The position numbers and the translations under genes were made by a program. Positions 16,526-24,826 of a DNA stretch of 64,000 nucleotides are shown here, piece by piece (the first letter of the stretch is position 1; every line of letters starts with the position of its first letter). This stretch comes from Paenibacillus oryzae (GTDB lineage: Bacteria > Bacillota > Bacilli > Paenibacillales > Paenibacillaceae): NCBI RefSeq assembly GCF_001675045.1, contig NZ_LYPA01000076.1, positions 89,071 to 153,070 of the forward strand. Direction: 5' to 3'. The notes beneath the pieces were generated by a model. It worked only from the letters and a program-made list of their open reading frames with translations. It was not told where the DNA came from and searched no databases.

Positions 16526-17836
16526 CTATTGAGCTTGCTTAACCTCGATAACCGCTTTGTTTACCGTATCGAACAGCTCTTCCAGATGAATTTCCTCAAT
16601 ACAGGAAAACGCGATGCGAAGATCGGTTTCGCCCAGCGCAATCGTACCGATTCCGTATTCATTCAGCAAATGCTGCCGAACAGCTTCCGCCGTTACGCCC
16701 GACAGCTTGAGACACATGAAATAGCCGGAGTTGAATGGATAATAAGGCAGGTTATCGCCGTATTTGCCGCTGTCCAGCAAGGATTTGACTACATTGGCGC
16801 GTCTTTTCATGATTGCGAATTTTTCCGCCTTTTGCTCTTCAAACTGCTCCGACTGGAGGGCATGAAGCACAAAGGTTTGGGAAGGATGAGGGCCGCTGGA
16901 AATCGTTGCGCGAATAATGCCCATTGTTTTTTGCTCTAAAGCGGCAAGCGCTGCTTGAGAGTCGGATGCGTACGTAATAAAGCCGACGCGGAAGCCCCAG
17001 ACGTATTCTTCCTTGGTTGCGCCGTCAACCTTGATAGCCAATACGCGCGGGTGAAGATCACAAAGACGGGAGAAAAGCGATTCCTGAAGCGAATCTTCAA
17101 AAAACAACCCGAAATAAGCATCATCCGTAACGACCGCAACATTGATTCCCGCTTCTGCGGCATCCTTGATAGCAGCGACAATTTCTAAGCCTTCCTGAAG
17201 CCCAGGGGTATATCCAGTCGGGTTATTCGGGAAATTAAGGACAACAATGGCTTTTCCTTTGTCCTTTTGCGCAAGCAACGCTTCGCGGAAGCCTTTGCTG
17301 TTAAACTTGGTTTCTTCATTATAGAGCGGGTATTCTACGATAACGGCGCCTCGGCGCACGCCAAAAGTAAGCTCGTAGTTTTCCCAGTTTTTATCGGGAA
17401 TGATAACCGCATCGCCCGCGTCCGCGAACAAATCAGCCACGATGCTAAGACCGTGCGTCAGGGCGTTGGTAACGATGGGATTGCCATAGCTTTTGCCTTG
17501 CAGGCCGGGATTGTCCTTAACCATCTTGGCGCGCCAGGCGCTGCGCAGCTCCGGCTTGCCTGCCGGGGGCGCATATTCATATATATCCTTCGGATTGTAG
17601 GAGCTTAGCGTATCTTGAATGAGCTTGAGGTGCATGGGCTGACCGCCCTCAGTTGCAATGCCGATTGTGGCGTTAAATTTGTTAGCCTTGCTTTTGGCCT
17701 CGGCGGACTGGCTGAGGATGCCTTCCTTCGGGAAATAAATGGCTTTGCCTAAGCCTGACAACATGTCGTAGACATGCGGATTTTCCTTCTGCAACGTCTC
17801 ATTTAACTGCTGAGCCAATGGGTTCATGGACTTCAT
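16526..17836 (-). CDS. PLP-dependent aminotransferase, class I/II
   Basis: This 436-aa fold-type I aminotransferase shows the YAPPAGKPELRSAW substrate/cofactor region, LNFPNNPTGY (the Asn and Pro that hold PLP), a VTDDAYFGLF segment with the PLP Asp/Tyr, and the Schiff-base Lys in DGATKEEYVWGFRVGF with the conserved Arg. The likely donors are aromatic amino acids or aspartate, but specificity cannot be read with confidence. It is unusually well conserved within Paenibacillus-type genomes as an Ala/aromatic-type enzyme (inference from recall). It is divergent from the AraC gene, with 263 bp between. The gene is followed by the 39-bp tandem repeats. Confidence 0.88.
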   Translation of the reverse strand: MKSMNPLAQQLNETLQKENPHVYDMLSGLGKAIYFPKEGILSQSAEAKSKANKFNATIGIATEGGQPMHLKLIQDTLSSYNPKDIYEYAPPAGKPELRSAWRAKMVKDNPGLQGKSYGNPIVTNALTHGLSIVADLFADAGDAVIIPDKNWENYELTFGVRRGAVIVEYPLYNEETKFNSKGFREALLAQKDKGKAIVVLNFPNNPTGYTPGLQEGLEIVAAIKDAAEAGINVAVVTDDAYFGLFFEDSLQESLFSRLCDLHPRVLAIKVDGATKEEYVWGFRVGFITYASDSQAALAALEQKTMGIIRATISSGPHPSQTFVLHALQSEQFEEQKAEKFAIMKRRANVVKSLLDSGKYGDNLPYYPFNSGYFMCLKLSGVTAEAVRQHLLNEYGIGTIALGETDLRIAFSCIEEIHLEELFDTVNKAVIEVKQAQ

Positions 17837-18037
17837 TCCATCCTTCCGAATTAAATGCTGATAGTAATTGATGATGCAAACACTGCTTTTACAGTGAGTT
17901 TCGAGCTATTATAACACTTTTGGCGCTTGCAAGCCATTCTCAATTTATCAAAATTAAACCGTTTTTCAAGCTTCACAAAATAGTCATTTTTTGGTTTGGG
18001 GTCTGACTTAACATGTAAGCTTTTTATGGGGTAATGC

Positions 18038-18065
18038 TTGATTGATGGAGGTGTTTTATTATAAT
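18038..18065 (+). promoter_or_regulatory. SigA-type promoter of the AraC gene
   Basis: TTGATT (18038-18043) and TATAAT (18060-18065) are 16 bp apart, about 35 bp before the start codon, with a GGAGG site between. Confidence 0.6.
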
Positions 18066-18099
18066 AGAATAAAAGGTTTACCGTGAAGGAGGTTGACGA

Positions 18100-18885
18100 A
18101 TGCTCCACGTATCGCCTGAATGTCTTGGCTTGTTGCCATCGTTCGCTAAAATTGTATGTGAGCCAAGCTGGAGGTGGGCCAGACGGGAAAAGCCGATGGC
18201 CAACTTTGATCTTTTTTATGTGTGGAGCGGAGAGGGAGAGGTCGAGGTGAACGGCACGCATTACGAAGCTGGCAAAGGCAGCTGCTTTCTCTTTCGCCCG
18301 GGCGATTATACCAGCGCCACCCATAATCCCCAGCGTCCGTTTGTGTTGACCTACATTCATTTTGCGGTTAATGACAATGTAACGGATGTGCCTGAGCGCT
18401 ACCGCAGGCTTGAGGACACGGTTGATTTTGAATATATGCTTTCCCGGTACGTTCGGCTGTTTCTGGTCAAAACCTATGCCGCTGAGCAGGAGGCCCAGCT
18501 TGTGTTGAAATCGCTTATGATTCAATTGCTCAGATCGGACAAGCAGACGCCGGTAGAGAAAAAGGGCAGCAACCAGCTGACAGAGGCAATCCACGAAATC
18601 GCCAACTATATCCGGCAAAATCCCGGGGTTGCGCACCGGGTAGAGGATTTGGCGACGCGCGCGCAGCTGTCCCCCCGTTATTTCTCCATGAAGTTTAAGG
18701 AATTGATAGGTCTTTCCGTTCAAAATTACATGATTCGGACACGTATTGAACGTGCCCAGCATTTGCTGATGCATGCCGGTATGAATGTGACGGAGGTGGC
18801 GGATGCGCTGGGTTATCGCGACATATTTTTCTTCAGTCGCCAGTTCAAGCAGTATACCGGACGAAGCCCGTCCGAAATCAGATAA
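18100..18885 (+). CDS. AraC-family transcriptional regulator
   Basis: The 261-aa protein has an N-terminal cupin-like sensing domain (about 20-100, with HYEAGKGSCFLFRPGDYTSA) and a C-terminal AraC DNA-binding domain with two helix-turn-helix units (about 165-258; ends with GYRDIFFFSRQFKQYTGRSPSEIR, the family signature). Single-domain sugar or metabolite sensing is typical. The target is unknown; it is divergent from the aminotransferase gene, which makes that gene a candidate target. It has its own promoter and terminator. Confidence 0.9.
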   Translation: MLHVSPECLGLLPSFAKIVCEPSWRWARREKPMANFDLFYVWSGEGEVEVNGTHYEAGKGSCFLFRPGDYTSATHNPQRPFVLTYIHFAVNDNVTDVPERYRRLEDTVDFEYMLSRYVRLFLVKTYAAEQEAQLVLKSLMIQLLRSDKQTPVEKKGSNQLTEAIHEIANYIRQNPGVAHRVEDLATRAQLSPRYFSMKFKELIGLSVQNYMIRTRIERAQHLLMHAGMNVTEVADALGYRDIFFFSRQFKQYTGRSPSEIR

Positions 18886-18887
18886 AA

Positions 18888-18923
18888 AAAGACGCCTTGA
18901 GATTGCTCTGCAAGCGCGTCTTT
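18888..18923. terminator. Bidirectional terminator between the AraC gene and psd
   Basis: AAAGACGC (18888-18895) pairs with GCGTCTTT (18916-18923), extended inward by CTTG/CAAG. A-rich and T-rich flanks serve the two convergent genes. Confidence 0.8.
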
Positions 18924-18948
18924 CCAGGCGTCGAGTTTTTCAGCTGTC

Positions 18949-19731
18949 TTAAATCAGCTCGCCCAAGGGATCTCCCATTTTTACCCGTGCCCCTGTGCGG
19001 ATTCCTTCTCCTGGCATGAAGGTGCCATCCTCCAGCAAAAGGACAACGGTTGACCCAAACTGAAAATAAGCCAGCTCTTCGCCCTTGGTTAATTTGTCGG
19101 AGTCCTGCTGAACATATTGGATGCTGCTGACGTTCATAGCTCCGACCTTCACAACCGCTGCTTCGCCGCCTTGATGGCGAATATAGGTGATCAGCCGTTC
19201 GTTGCGGCTCAGCACGCGCGGCATGTGGCGCAGTCCAAAATCGTTGACGGGATAAACCTTGCCCGGCAGATGAACCCGCTCCATCACATCTCCCGAAATA
19301 GGGGAGTGAATGCGGTGATAGTCGCTTGGGCTAAGGTATAGAACCATATAATAGCCGTTCCGGTAATGGTCGGCGCGTTTCGAGCCTCCCAGCAGCTCGT
19401 CAATGGAGTAGTTCTGGCCCTTGACATTAAGGATGGTGCCGGCTTGTATATCTCCTGCTCCTGTGATCAGCGCATCAACCGGGCTGATAACGGAACGGGG
19501 GCCGGAATGGATGATTCGTTTTCCCGGTTTTAATCTGCGCGTAAAAAATTCATTGAGCGTTCTATACTGGGCAAGCTCTTTCTCCGCTTCCTCTACGGGG
19601 ATGCCATAGATTTTGGCAAAACGGGGGATTAGATGGCGGCTGAGCGTCGATTGGGCGAATCCGCCTGTTATTCTGGAAATCCACTTGCGCGAGCTGAGCT
19701 CGGTGAGGGCGCGTAACAGCGGTTTGTTCAT
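18949..19731 (-). CDS. psd: Phosphatidylserine decarboxylase proenzyme
   Basis: The product is 260 aa from ATG 19731, chosen for the GAAGG site 8 nt upstream; an in-frame GTG at 19746 is less well placed. The enzyme makes phosphatidylethanolamine at the membrane. The self-cleavage site FGST is at about residues 225-228, and cleavage there yields the pyruvoyl Ser. The catalytic Asp region (SPVDALI) and the His motif (YHRIHSPISG) are also visible. The length fits the bacterial Psd family. pssA is not adjacent in this window. Convergent with the AraC gene. Confidence 0.93.
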   Translation of the reverse strand: MNKPLLRALTELSSRKWISRITGGFAQSTLSRHLIPRFAKIYGIPVEEAEKELAQYRTLNEFFTRRLKPGKRIIHSGPRSVISPVDALITGAGDIQAGTILNVKGQNYSIDELLGGSKRADHYRNGYYMVLYLSPSDYHRIHSPISGDVMERVHLPGKVYPVNDFGLRHMPRVLSRNERLITYIRHQGGEAAVVKVGAMNVSSIQYVQQDSDKLTKGEELAYFQFGSTVVLLLEDGTFMPGEGIRTGARVKMGDPLGELI

Positions 19732-19850
19732 AGCTGTTGCCTTCACATCCTTTCATTGGCTACACTGTAACTGATTATATGTAAGTATCAGTGTGGCACA
19801 AGAGCATTATTTTATCAATAGAAAAGGAAGATAAAAGGAGCGCTCATAGG

Positions 19851-20531
19851 ATGAACATAGAAGGAAGGAACCGTCCGCAGGCTTTAATCTTTGATATGGA
19901 TGGTACGTTGTTTAAGACGGATACGCTGTTAGAGGTTGTGCATCCGCGCGTGTTCGCTACGCTGCGGGATGAAGGGCTGTATACCGGAGAAACGCCGCCG
20001 CTTGACCATTTGCTGGCCTGTCTTGGTATGCTGCTGGACGATTTATGGCGCAAGCTGATGCCGGATAGCAGCCTTGCAGCGCGAGAACGTGCGGATGAGC
20101 TGCTGCTCCAGTATGAGCTAGAGGAGCTGGAAGCGGGACATGGGAGTTTGTATGGCGGCGTGGAGGAGACGCTTCGGGAGCTTAAGGCCCGGGGCTGCAA
20201 GCTGTTTGTTGCCAGCAACGGCCTGGAGCATTATGTCAAAGGCGTGGCGGAGCATAAAGGGATTGCTTCCTTGTTTGACGGCATTTACAGCGCCGGGGAA
20301 TACGGCACATCCAGCAAGGTTGATCTGGTCGCCAGACTGCTCAACGAGCATAAGCTTGAGCCATCGCCCGGCATTTGGATGGTGGGCGACCGTTCCTCCG
20401 ATGTGGAGGCCGGCAAGTCCAACGGGCTGACGGCTGTTGCATGCGCATACGCCACATACGGAAAGGCTGCCGAATTGGAAGGCGCAGATATATTTATATC
20501 CGCATTTACGGAGCTGGCAAGCGTGGTTTAA
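19851..20531 (+). CDS. HAD-superfamily hydrolase (phosphatase)
   Basis: The product is 226 aa from ATG 19851 (AAAAGGAG ten nt upstream). It has motif I FDMDGTLFKT with the nucleophile Asp, motif II around VASNGLEHYV, Lys in the middle (SSKVDLV) and motif III WMVGDRSSDVEAGK. This is the PGP/Gph-like class with an alpha-helical cap. The substrate is probably a small phosphate ester such as phosphoglycolate or a nucleotide, but none can be assigned. A single gene followed by a terminator. Confidence 0.88.
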   Translation: MNIEGRNRPQALIFDMDGTLFKTDTLLEVVHPRVFATLRDEGLYTGETPPLDHLLACLGMLLDDLWRKLMPDSSLAARERADELLLQYELEELEAGHGSLYGGVEETLRELKARGCKLFVASNGLEHYVKGVAEHKGIASLFDGIYSAGEYGTSSKVDLVARLLNEHKLEPSPGIWMVGDRSSDVEAGKSNGLTAVACAYATYGKAAELEGADIFISAFTELASVV

Positions 20532-20540
20532 TAGATCATC

Positions 20541-20574
20541 CAACAAGCAACCAACAAGCAAACAAGCAAACAAG
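20541..20574 (+). repeat. Short AACAAGCA tandem repeats
   Basis: Four close copies of the octamer AACAAGCA/AACAAGCAA lie between the HAD gene and its terminator. This is probably slippage with no function. Confidence 0.6.
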
Positions 20575-20575
20575 G

Positions 20576-20635
20576 AAAAAAGCGCCAGGTGCAGCCGCTG
20601 CTAATATGCAGTCTGACTGCTCCCAGCGCTTTTTT
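20576..20635 (+). terminator. Terminator after the HAD gene
   Basis: AAAAAAGCGC pairs with GCGCTTTTTT around an imperfect inner stem (TGCAGC/GACTGC region). Confidence 0.75.
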
Positions 20636-20686
20636 GTCCTCGTGGGCAGAACCGGTTCAGCTCCGGGAAACGCAAGAGCGGGGCGG

Positions 20687-20714
20687 AAAACGGAGACTAC
20701 GGCTTAGCCGTTTT
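20687..20714 (-). terminator. Probable terminator of the YheC/YheD operon
   Basis: AAAACGG (20687-20693) and CCGTTTT (20708-20714) form a hairpin just beyond the operon's last stop. The T-run on the minus strand is short. Confidence 0.45.
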
Positions 20715-20718
20715 GCAA

Positions 20719-21840
20719 CTATGACGTTCCGCCTTGCTCACGGCTCTGTTTCTGTTTGTATTTCCATAAAGCATATTCCAATGGGCGGATGATGGCGTTT
20801 CGGTAGACCTCGGCTTCTCCGGCGCGGCTGAACACCTCGCGCGCGGGCTTGGGGTTGACCTCAATCATCCAGATGCGCCCGTTGCGCTCGATGGCAATGT
20901 CGACAGCCAGCTCGCACAATGCGCCGTAGCAGAGCTCCAGGTATTGCGCGATGCCAAGGCCGAACCGTTCAACCTCTTGCTTGATAGCGCTGATCCGGCT
21001 GTCATCCTGAATCCAGTCCTTAAGCAAAACATCCATTTTGACCGCCCGCCCGCCGCCATGGAGGTTGGCTGTAATGCTGCCGGGCGCGCCTATGCGACCT
21101 GCGCAGCCGGTCACCTTCCATTCCCCGGCGCCGTCCTTCTGGACCAAAAGCCGGTAGTCGTGGACCCGTCCATTGTTCAGCTTGAGCTGGATGCCTTGTT
21201 GTACAATGTATTTGGTTTTTGGCTGAAGCCACTCCGCAAAAAAATGGTTCAACCGCTCTGGCTGTACCCTCCTGGGCGGTATAATTTCTCTGGACGGCGT
21301 TCTGCCTTGAAGCAGCAGCCGTCCGTTCCTGTCCCTCTGAATGCGGAGAATGCCTCGTCCTCCCGTTCCGTTAACGGGTTTTACATAAACGATGGAGCAG
21401 CTTTTCAGCATATCCTTCACATCGCGAACGCTTCCGTACAGGACCGTCTTGGGCAGGTAGGAGCTGAAGCGCGCGTCTTTGGCGAGCATGGCGTGAATAG
21501 CCCATTTATTACGCAGCGGACGATTCAGAAAACCGCCGTCCTTATGGCGCGATCTAAATTTCAGCAGCTGCTCGTAGCGGTGAGAGGTCTGGATACGGCT
21601 GCGATCAAAGATGAGCGCTGGCATCGCCGTCCATTTGCGCGACCACAGGCCGGTTGCGGGATTATAGAACAAGCCGCGGACGAGGCTTTTGCTCTCATTC
21701 ACATCCTGTGGAGTAAACACAAACACCTGCAGGCCAAGCTTCTTCCCCTCAACGGTCATTTTCTGATAAACATCCCGCTCCTCCAGCGCTCCGGCATTAT
21801 TGAGGTAAAGCGTCAGAATGCCCAGAACAGGCTGGCTCAT
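20719..21840 (-). CDS. YheC/YheD-family spore coat-associated protein, ATP-grasp type (paralogue 5)
   Basis: The product is 373 aa from ATG 21840 (AAAGGGG eight nt upstream), the last gene of the operon. The YheC/YheD family has an ATP-grasp fold and is linked to the endospore coat in Bacillus. Visible signs are the VYVKPVNGTGGRGI loop that holds ATP phosphates, YIVQQGI, the CGYGA-like ALCELAVDIAIE strand and the metal-ligand end WMIEVNPKPAR (Glu-x-Asn). This short YheC-type copy begins directly with the GILTLYL strand and lacks the N-terminal beta-barrel of the longer copies. It overlaps the acetyltransferase gene by 44 bp, so it is likely co-translated. No substrate is known. Confidence 0.88.
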   Translation of the reverse strand: MSQPVLGILTLYLNNAGALEERDVYQKMTVEGKKLGLQVFVFTPQDVNESKSLVRGLFYNPATGLWSRKWTAMPALIFDRSRIQTSHRYEQLLKFRSRHKDGGFLNRPLRNKWAIHAMLAKDARFSSYLPKTVLYGSVRDVKDMLKSCSIVYVKPVNGTGGRGILRIQRDRNGRLLLQGRTPSREIIPPRRVQPERLNHFFAEWLQPKTKYIVQQGIQLKLNNGRVHDYRLLVQKDGAGEWKVTGCAGRIGAPGSITANLHGGGRAVKMDVLLKDWIQDDSRISAIKQEVERFGLGIAQYLELCYGALCELAVDIAIERNGRIWMIEVNPKPAREVFSRAGEAEVYRNAIIRPLEYALWKYKQKQSREQGGTS

Positions 21841-22294
21841 GCCGGATTCCCCTTTCAAAACGGAGCGTCGATTTGCCGGTTGGCCCTCTGTGAATGGAGA
21901 CGGCTTTCATGCCGAGGCCAAAACAAAGGGCCATGCTTGGAATATTGTCGGATGCGACGTGGCAGGCAAGAAAACCAAGCCTGGTTATCAACGCCTTCAT
22001 AATGGCGGTGCCGGTCCCGCTTCTGCGGGCATCGGGATGAACGACAAGCAGGCAGCCGCCATCCCCGCCGTCAGCGGCAAATCCAATGCCGGCTAAAGCT
22101 CCTTTGCGTTTGACCACCACCACTGCCGCGCGCGCATGGCCGTTAACACCAATATCAAGCCAAGAGGGGTCCAGTCCCCGCATTGCGCGAAGCGCGGCCA
22201 GCGTGATCCGTTTTTCGCCAAAGCCAAGCACAAAGCGGAACAGCTTTCTTCGTTCCCTTACCCAGCTATGAGGTGTGAGATAGAGCAGTTCCAT
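21797..22294 (-). CDS. GNAT-family N-acetyltransferase
   Basis: The protein is 165 aa. The acetyl-CoA-binding motif A appears as LLVVHPDARRSGTGTAIMKAL (R-x-x-G-x-G/A, broken here), preceded by the core strand GIGFAADGGDGG and followed by ACHVASDNIPSMALCFGLGM, the usual motif B. GNAT enzymes acetylate amines of small molecules or proteins. It sits inside an operon of five YheC/YheD ATP-grasp genes, with a GGGAGG site and 22 bp after the preceding stop. A joint role in modifying a coat component or peptide is inferred from the location only. The C-terminal 20 residues run into the next gene. Confidence 0.85.
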   Translation of the reverse strand: MELLYLTPHSWVRERRKLFRFVLGFGEKRITLAALRAMRGLDPSWLDIGVNGHARAAVVVVKRKGALAGIGFAADGGDGGCLLVVHPDARRSGTGTAIMKALITRLGFLACHVASDNIPSMALCFGLGMKAVSIHRGPTGKSTLRFERGIRHEPACSGHSDALPQ

Positions 22295-22316
22295 GCTGTG
22301 AACCTCCCGCAGATTC

Positions 22317-23453
22317 TCATTTTTTTCGGATTAGAAAGGTGCTGTATTGAAAAATCCGCTCCAACGACTTCTGCCGGATATGCGGCTCATCGAATTTCAT
22401 CGGCTTGGAATTAGCTTCAAAAAACCACAGGTTTCCATTGCTGTCAATGCCCAGATCCATGGACATTTCGCCCAGGCGCTGGCCGGAGGCGCGTTCGATT
22501 TGCCTTGCAATCAGCAGTGCCGTCGTTTTGGTCTTTTGCAACAGCATATGAGCGCGGTCGGCATTGAATGAATAAGTCAACAGCTTCTCCGGGTCATCGA
22601 TCCGCCCGCCGCGCGGAACATGGGTTGTAATGCTGGAGGCGCCGGCTATGCGGGCGCCAATGCCTGTGACCTCCCATATCCCGCGGCGGTTTTTCTGGAC
22701 CAGCGCCCGCAGATCAAACCGCCTGTCGTGAAAGGAGGCCAGCTGGATGCCTTGCTGGGCGATGTAGGCATGGCCCCCGCTTTGCTTCTGAATGCGAGCC
22801 CACAGCTTTTGCATGGATGCGCAATTATAGGTGGAGCTTCGTTTTTCCTCCTGAATTTTGAGCCGATACGGCAATGTTTTTTCTCCATGAACACGAACGG
22901 TCATGATGCCTTTTCCCGCTTTGCCGCTCTCCGGCTTGAGATAGAGGTAGACATGCCGGCGCATCATTTTGTCCAGACCGCTAACGCTCATAAGCCGCCG
23001 TGTGCTTGGAATATACGGCTTAGTCGTTTTGGAACGGCGCAGCCATTCAAAGAGATCCCATTTATTAAAGAAGGCCGGATTGAAGATGGCCACTCGAGCA
23101 TGCTTGCGGCAGGCGTTGATTTTGCCCCGGACAGCCGGCGTCATTTCATCCTCTCGCTGCGGAATCCGATTGTAAATAATATCGGGGAAGGGGAGATTGG
23201 AGGCCTTTTGCCAGCCCCCGTATTCCTTCCCGTAGAGAAAACCTGACAACCGCTTGCGACCCAGATTCAACTGTTTGACTGGCAAAACATAAACGAGAAA
23301 ACCCATGTTTTGACCCGTTGTAATGAGATCGGCAAAGTTGCTGCGGTTGCCGCGAAATCCGCCGTTTCCGTCGGATACGGTCAATATGGCGAGCACAGGC
23401 ACGCTTGCCGGCGCAACCTTAGTTGTGGCTACTTCCTCTTGAACTGTGTTCAT
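22317..23453 (-). CDS. YheC/YheD-family spore coat-associated protein (paralogue 4)
   Basis: The product is 378 aa from ATG 23453, which overlaps the upstream stop by one base (TGATG) and sits behind an AAGGGGGAAAAGG site inside the previous gene. A short linker is followed by VLAILTVSD, then the family pattern PDIIYNRIP, FFNKWDLFEWL, YLYLKPESGKAGKGI (ATP loop), AYIAQQGI and LWFFEANSKPMKFDE (Glu-x-Asn metal ligands). It is the YheC-like short form. Its nearest relatives are the flanking paralogues. Function inferred from the family: spore coat assembly or an ATP-dependent ligation, unproven. Confidence 0.88.
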   Translation of the reverse strand: MNTVQEEVATTKVAPASVPVLAILTVSDGNGGFRGNRSNFADLITTGQNMGFLVYVLPVKQLNLGRKRLSGFLYGKEYGGWQKASNLPFPDIIYNRIPQREDEMTPAVRGKINACRKHARVAIFNPAFFNKWDLFEWLRRSKTTKPYIPSTRRLMSVSGLDKMMRRHVYLYLKPESGKAGKGIMTVRVHGEKTLPYRLKIQEEKRSSTYNCASMQKLWARIQKQSGGHAYIAQQGIQLASFHDRRFDLRALVQKNRRGIWEVTGIGARIAGASSITTHVPRGGRIDDPEKLLTYSFNADRAHMLLQKTKTTALLIARQIERASGQRLGEMSMDLGIDSNGNLWFFEANSKPMKFDEPHIRQKSLERIFQYSTFLIRKK

Positions 23454-24826
23454 CAGCCTTTTCCCCCTTGGAAGCGGCTCAGAAAGAGACAATGCTCCAA
23501 AATATAGGAGACGGATGCCTTGCCTTCCGAGCGCAGCGCCGGATGTTTGAAGATGGAGCGTCCCGGCTTGGCATTGGCTTCAAACATCCATACATTGCCC
23601 GATTTGTCGATGCCGATATCAAGCCCCAGCTCGCCGAGGCGATGGGGATAGTTGCGCTCGATCGACTCCGACAGCTTGACGGCTACGGCTTTGGCCTTCT
23701 GCAGAATGGCGCCTGCTCCATCGCCAAAGGTGCGGCTTAGCGCATGCTCCGGCGTCATAAGCGAGCCGCCGCTTTTGATATGGGTCGTCACGCTGCCGCG
23801 TCCGGCTTTTTTGGCGCCAATGCCTGCGGGAACCCATTGGTTGCTCCCGTTTTTATGCATGTGAAAACGAAAGTCAAGCGGACAGCCGTCAATTTCCACC
23901 AGCCGGATTCCCTGCTGCGCGACATATTGGCTCATCCGGCTTCCCAGTCTTGCCTGAAGCATGCGCATCAGGCTTTGAAAGCTGCTGTAACGGACCAGCA
24001 CGTTTTCGCTGCCTCTGCGATATCGGGCAAAATAGCCCCTGCGGGGATGATGGGTCAGCCGATAGATGCCTATGCCCAGGCTTCCGCCTCCGGGTTTATA
24101 GTAGAGAAACTGGTATTTATCCAGCATTTCTTTTATTTTGGCGGGAGTGGGATTGGAAACGGACTCCGGCAGATGAAGCAGCGCTTCGGGATCGTTGTCG
24201 AGCAGTCGGTAAACGTCCGCTTTATTCAGGAAGCTCCAGTTGAATAAAGGGATTTGCCGCTTCACGAACCGTTCACGGACAGCGCTAATATAGGATGATG
24301 TTTCCGCTTTGCGATTGGGCAGCCGGTTATAGACGACGTCGGGAAGGGGAACCACCTTGCGGTACCAATTCCCCTGGGCGTTGAGGAAATAGCCGTTGAC
24401 CGTCTCCTGCTGCCAGTTGATATCGCCCGGCGTGAAGCCAAACATGTAGGCTTTGCGGTCGCCGGTTCGCAGCACTTGCTTGATAAAGCCGGAACGGGTG
24501 CCGAAGGGATAGCTTTCCCCCGAACGAATGCTGTCGGTCAGGATGCCAACCAGCGGTCCCAGCTTGATTTCGTCCTGATCATTGCTGAGAAGATAAATAT
24601 TTCCGGATTTCGGAACCCGGATCGACTGGCGCACGCCGGCCGACAAATAGAGGTGATTGCCGGAACGCTTGAGCGGCTTGATCGTTGCGGTCAAAACCTC
24701 GTTGCCCAGCTTGAGCTGGATGGAGCCTTTGCCGGACAGACGGAGCTGCTGGATGAGCGGTCTGGACAAATAGACGACTTTATCGGATTGTTGCGAAAAG
24801 TGCACGTTGCAAGTTGTCAAACTCAT
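23453..24826 (-). CDS. YheC/YheD-family spore coat-associated protein, long form (paralogue 3)
   Basis: The product is 457 aa, starting at an ATGA overlap with the upstream gene. Residues about 1-90 form a small beta domain (VYLSRPLIQQLRL ... IQLKLGNEVLTATIKPL) found in YheD-type members. The ATP-grasp part then starts at LGPLVGILTD. Family motifs: PDVVYNRLPNRKAE, SFLNKADVYRLL, LYYKPGGGSLGIGI (ATP loop), YVAQQGI, LGELGLDIGID and VWMFEANAKPGRSIF. The long form carries Gly-rich ATP-binding residues intact, so activity is plausible. Third gene of the operon. Confidence 0.9.
   Translation of the reverse strand: MSLTTCNVHFSQQSDKVVYLSRPLIQQLRLSGKGSIQLKLGNEVLTATIKPLKRSGNHLYLSAGVRQSIRVPKSGNIYLLSNDQDEIKLGPLVGILTDSIRSGESYPFGTRSGFIKQVLRTGDRKAYMFGFTPGDINWQQETVNGYFLNAQGNWYRKVVPLPDVVYNRLPNRKAETSSYISAVRERFVKRQIPLFNWSFLNKADVYRLLDNDPEALLHLPESVSNPTPAKIKEMLDKYQFLYYKPGGGSLGIGIYRLTHHPRRGYFARYRRGSENVLVRYSSFQSLMRMLQARLGSRMSQYVAQQGIRLVEIDGCPLDFRFHMHKNGSNQWVPAGIGAKKAGRGSVTTHIKSGGSLMTPEHALSRTFGDGAGAILQKAKAVAVKLSESIERNYPHRLGELGLDIGIDKSGNVWMFEANAKPGRSIFKHPALRSEGKASVSYILEHCLFLSRFQGGKG

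Noticed and set aside
17851..18774. A long minus-strand open frame of about 300 codons opposite the AraC gene
   Set aside because: It lies wholly opposite a clear AraC-family gene with a good start, promoter and terminator, and its product has no protein-like pattern.
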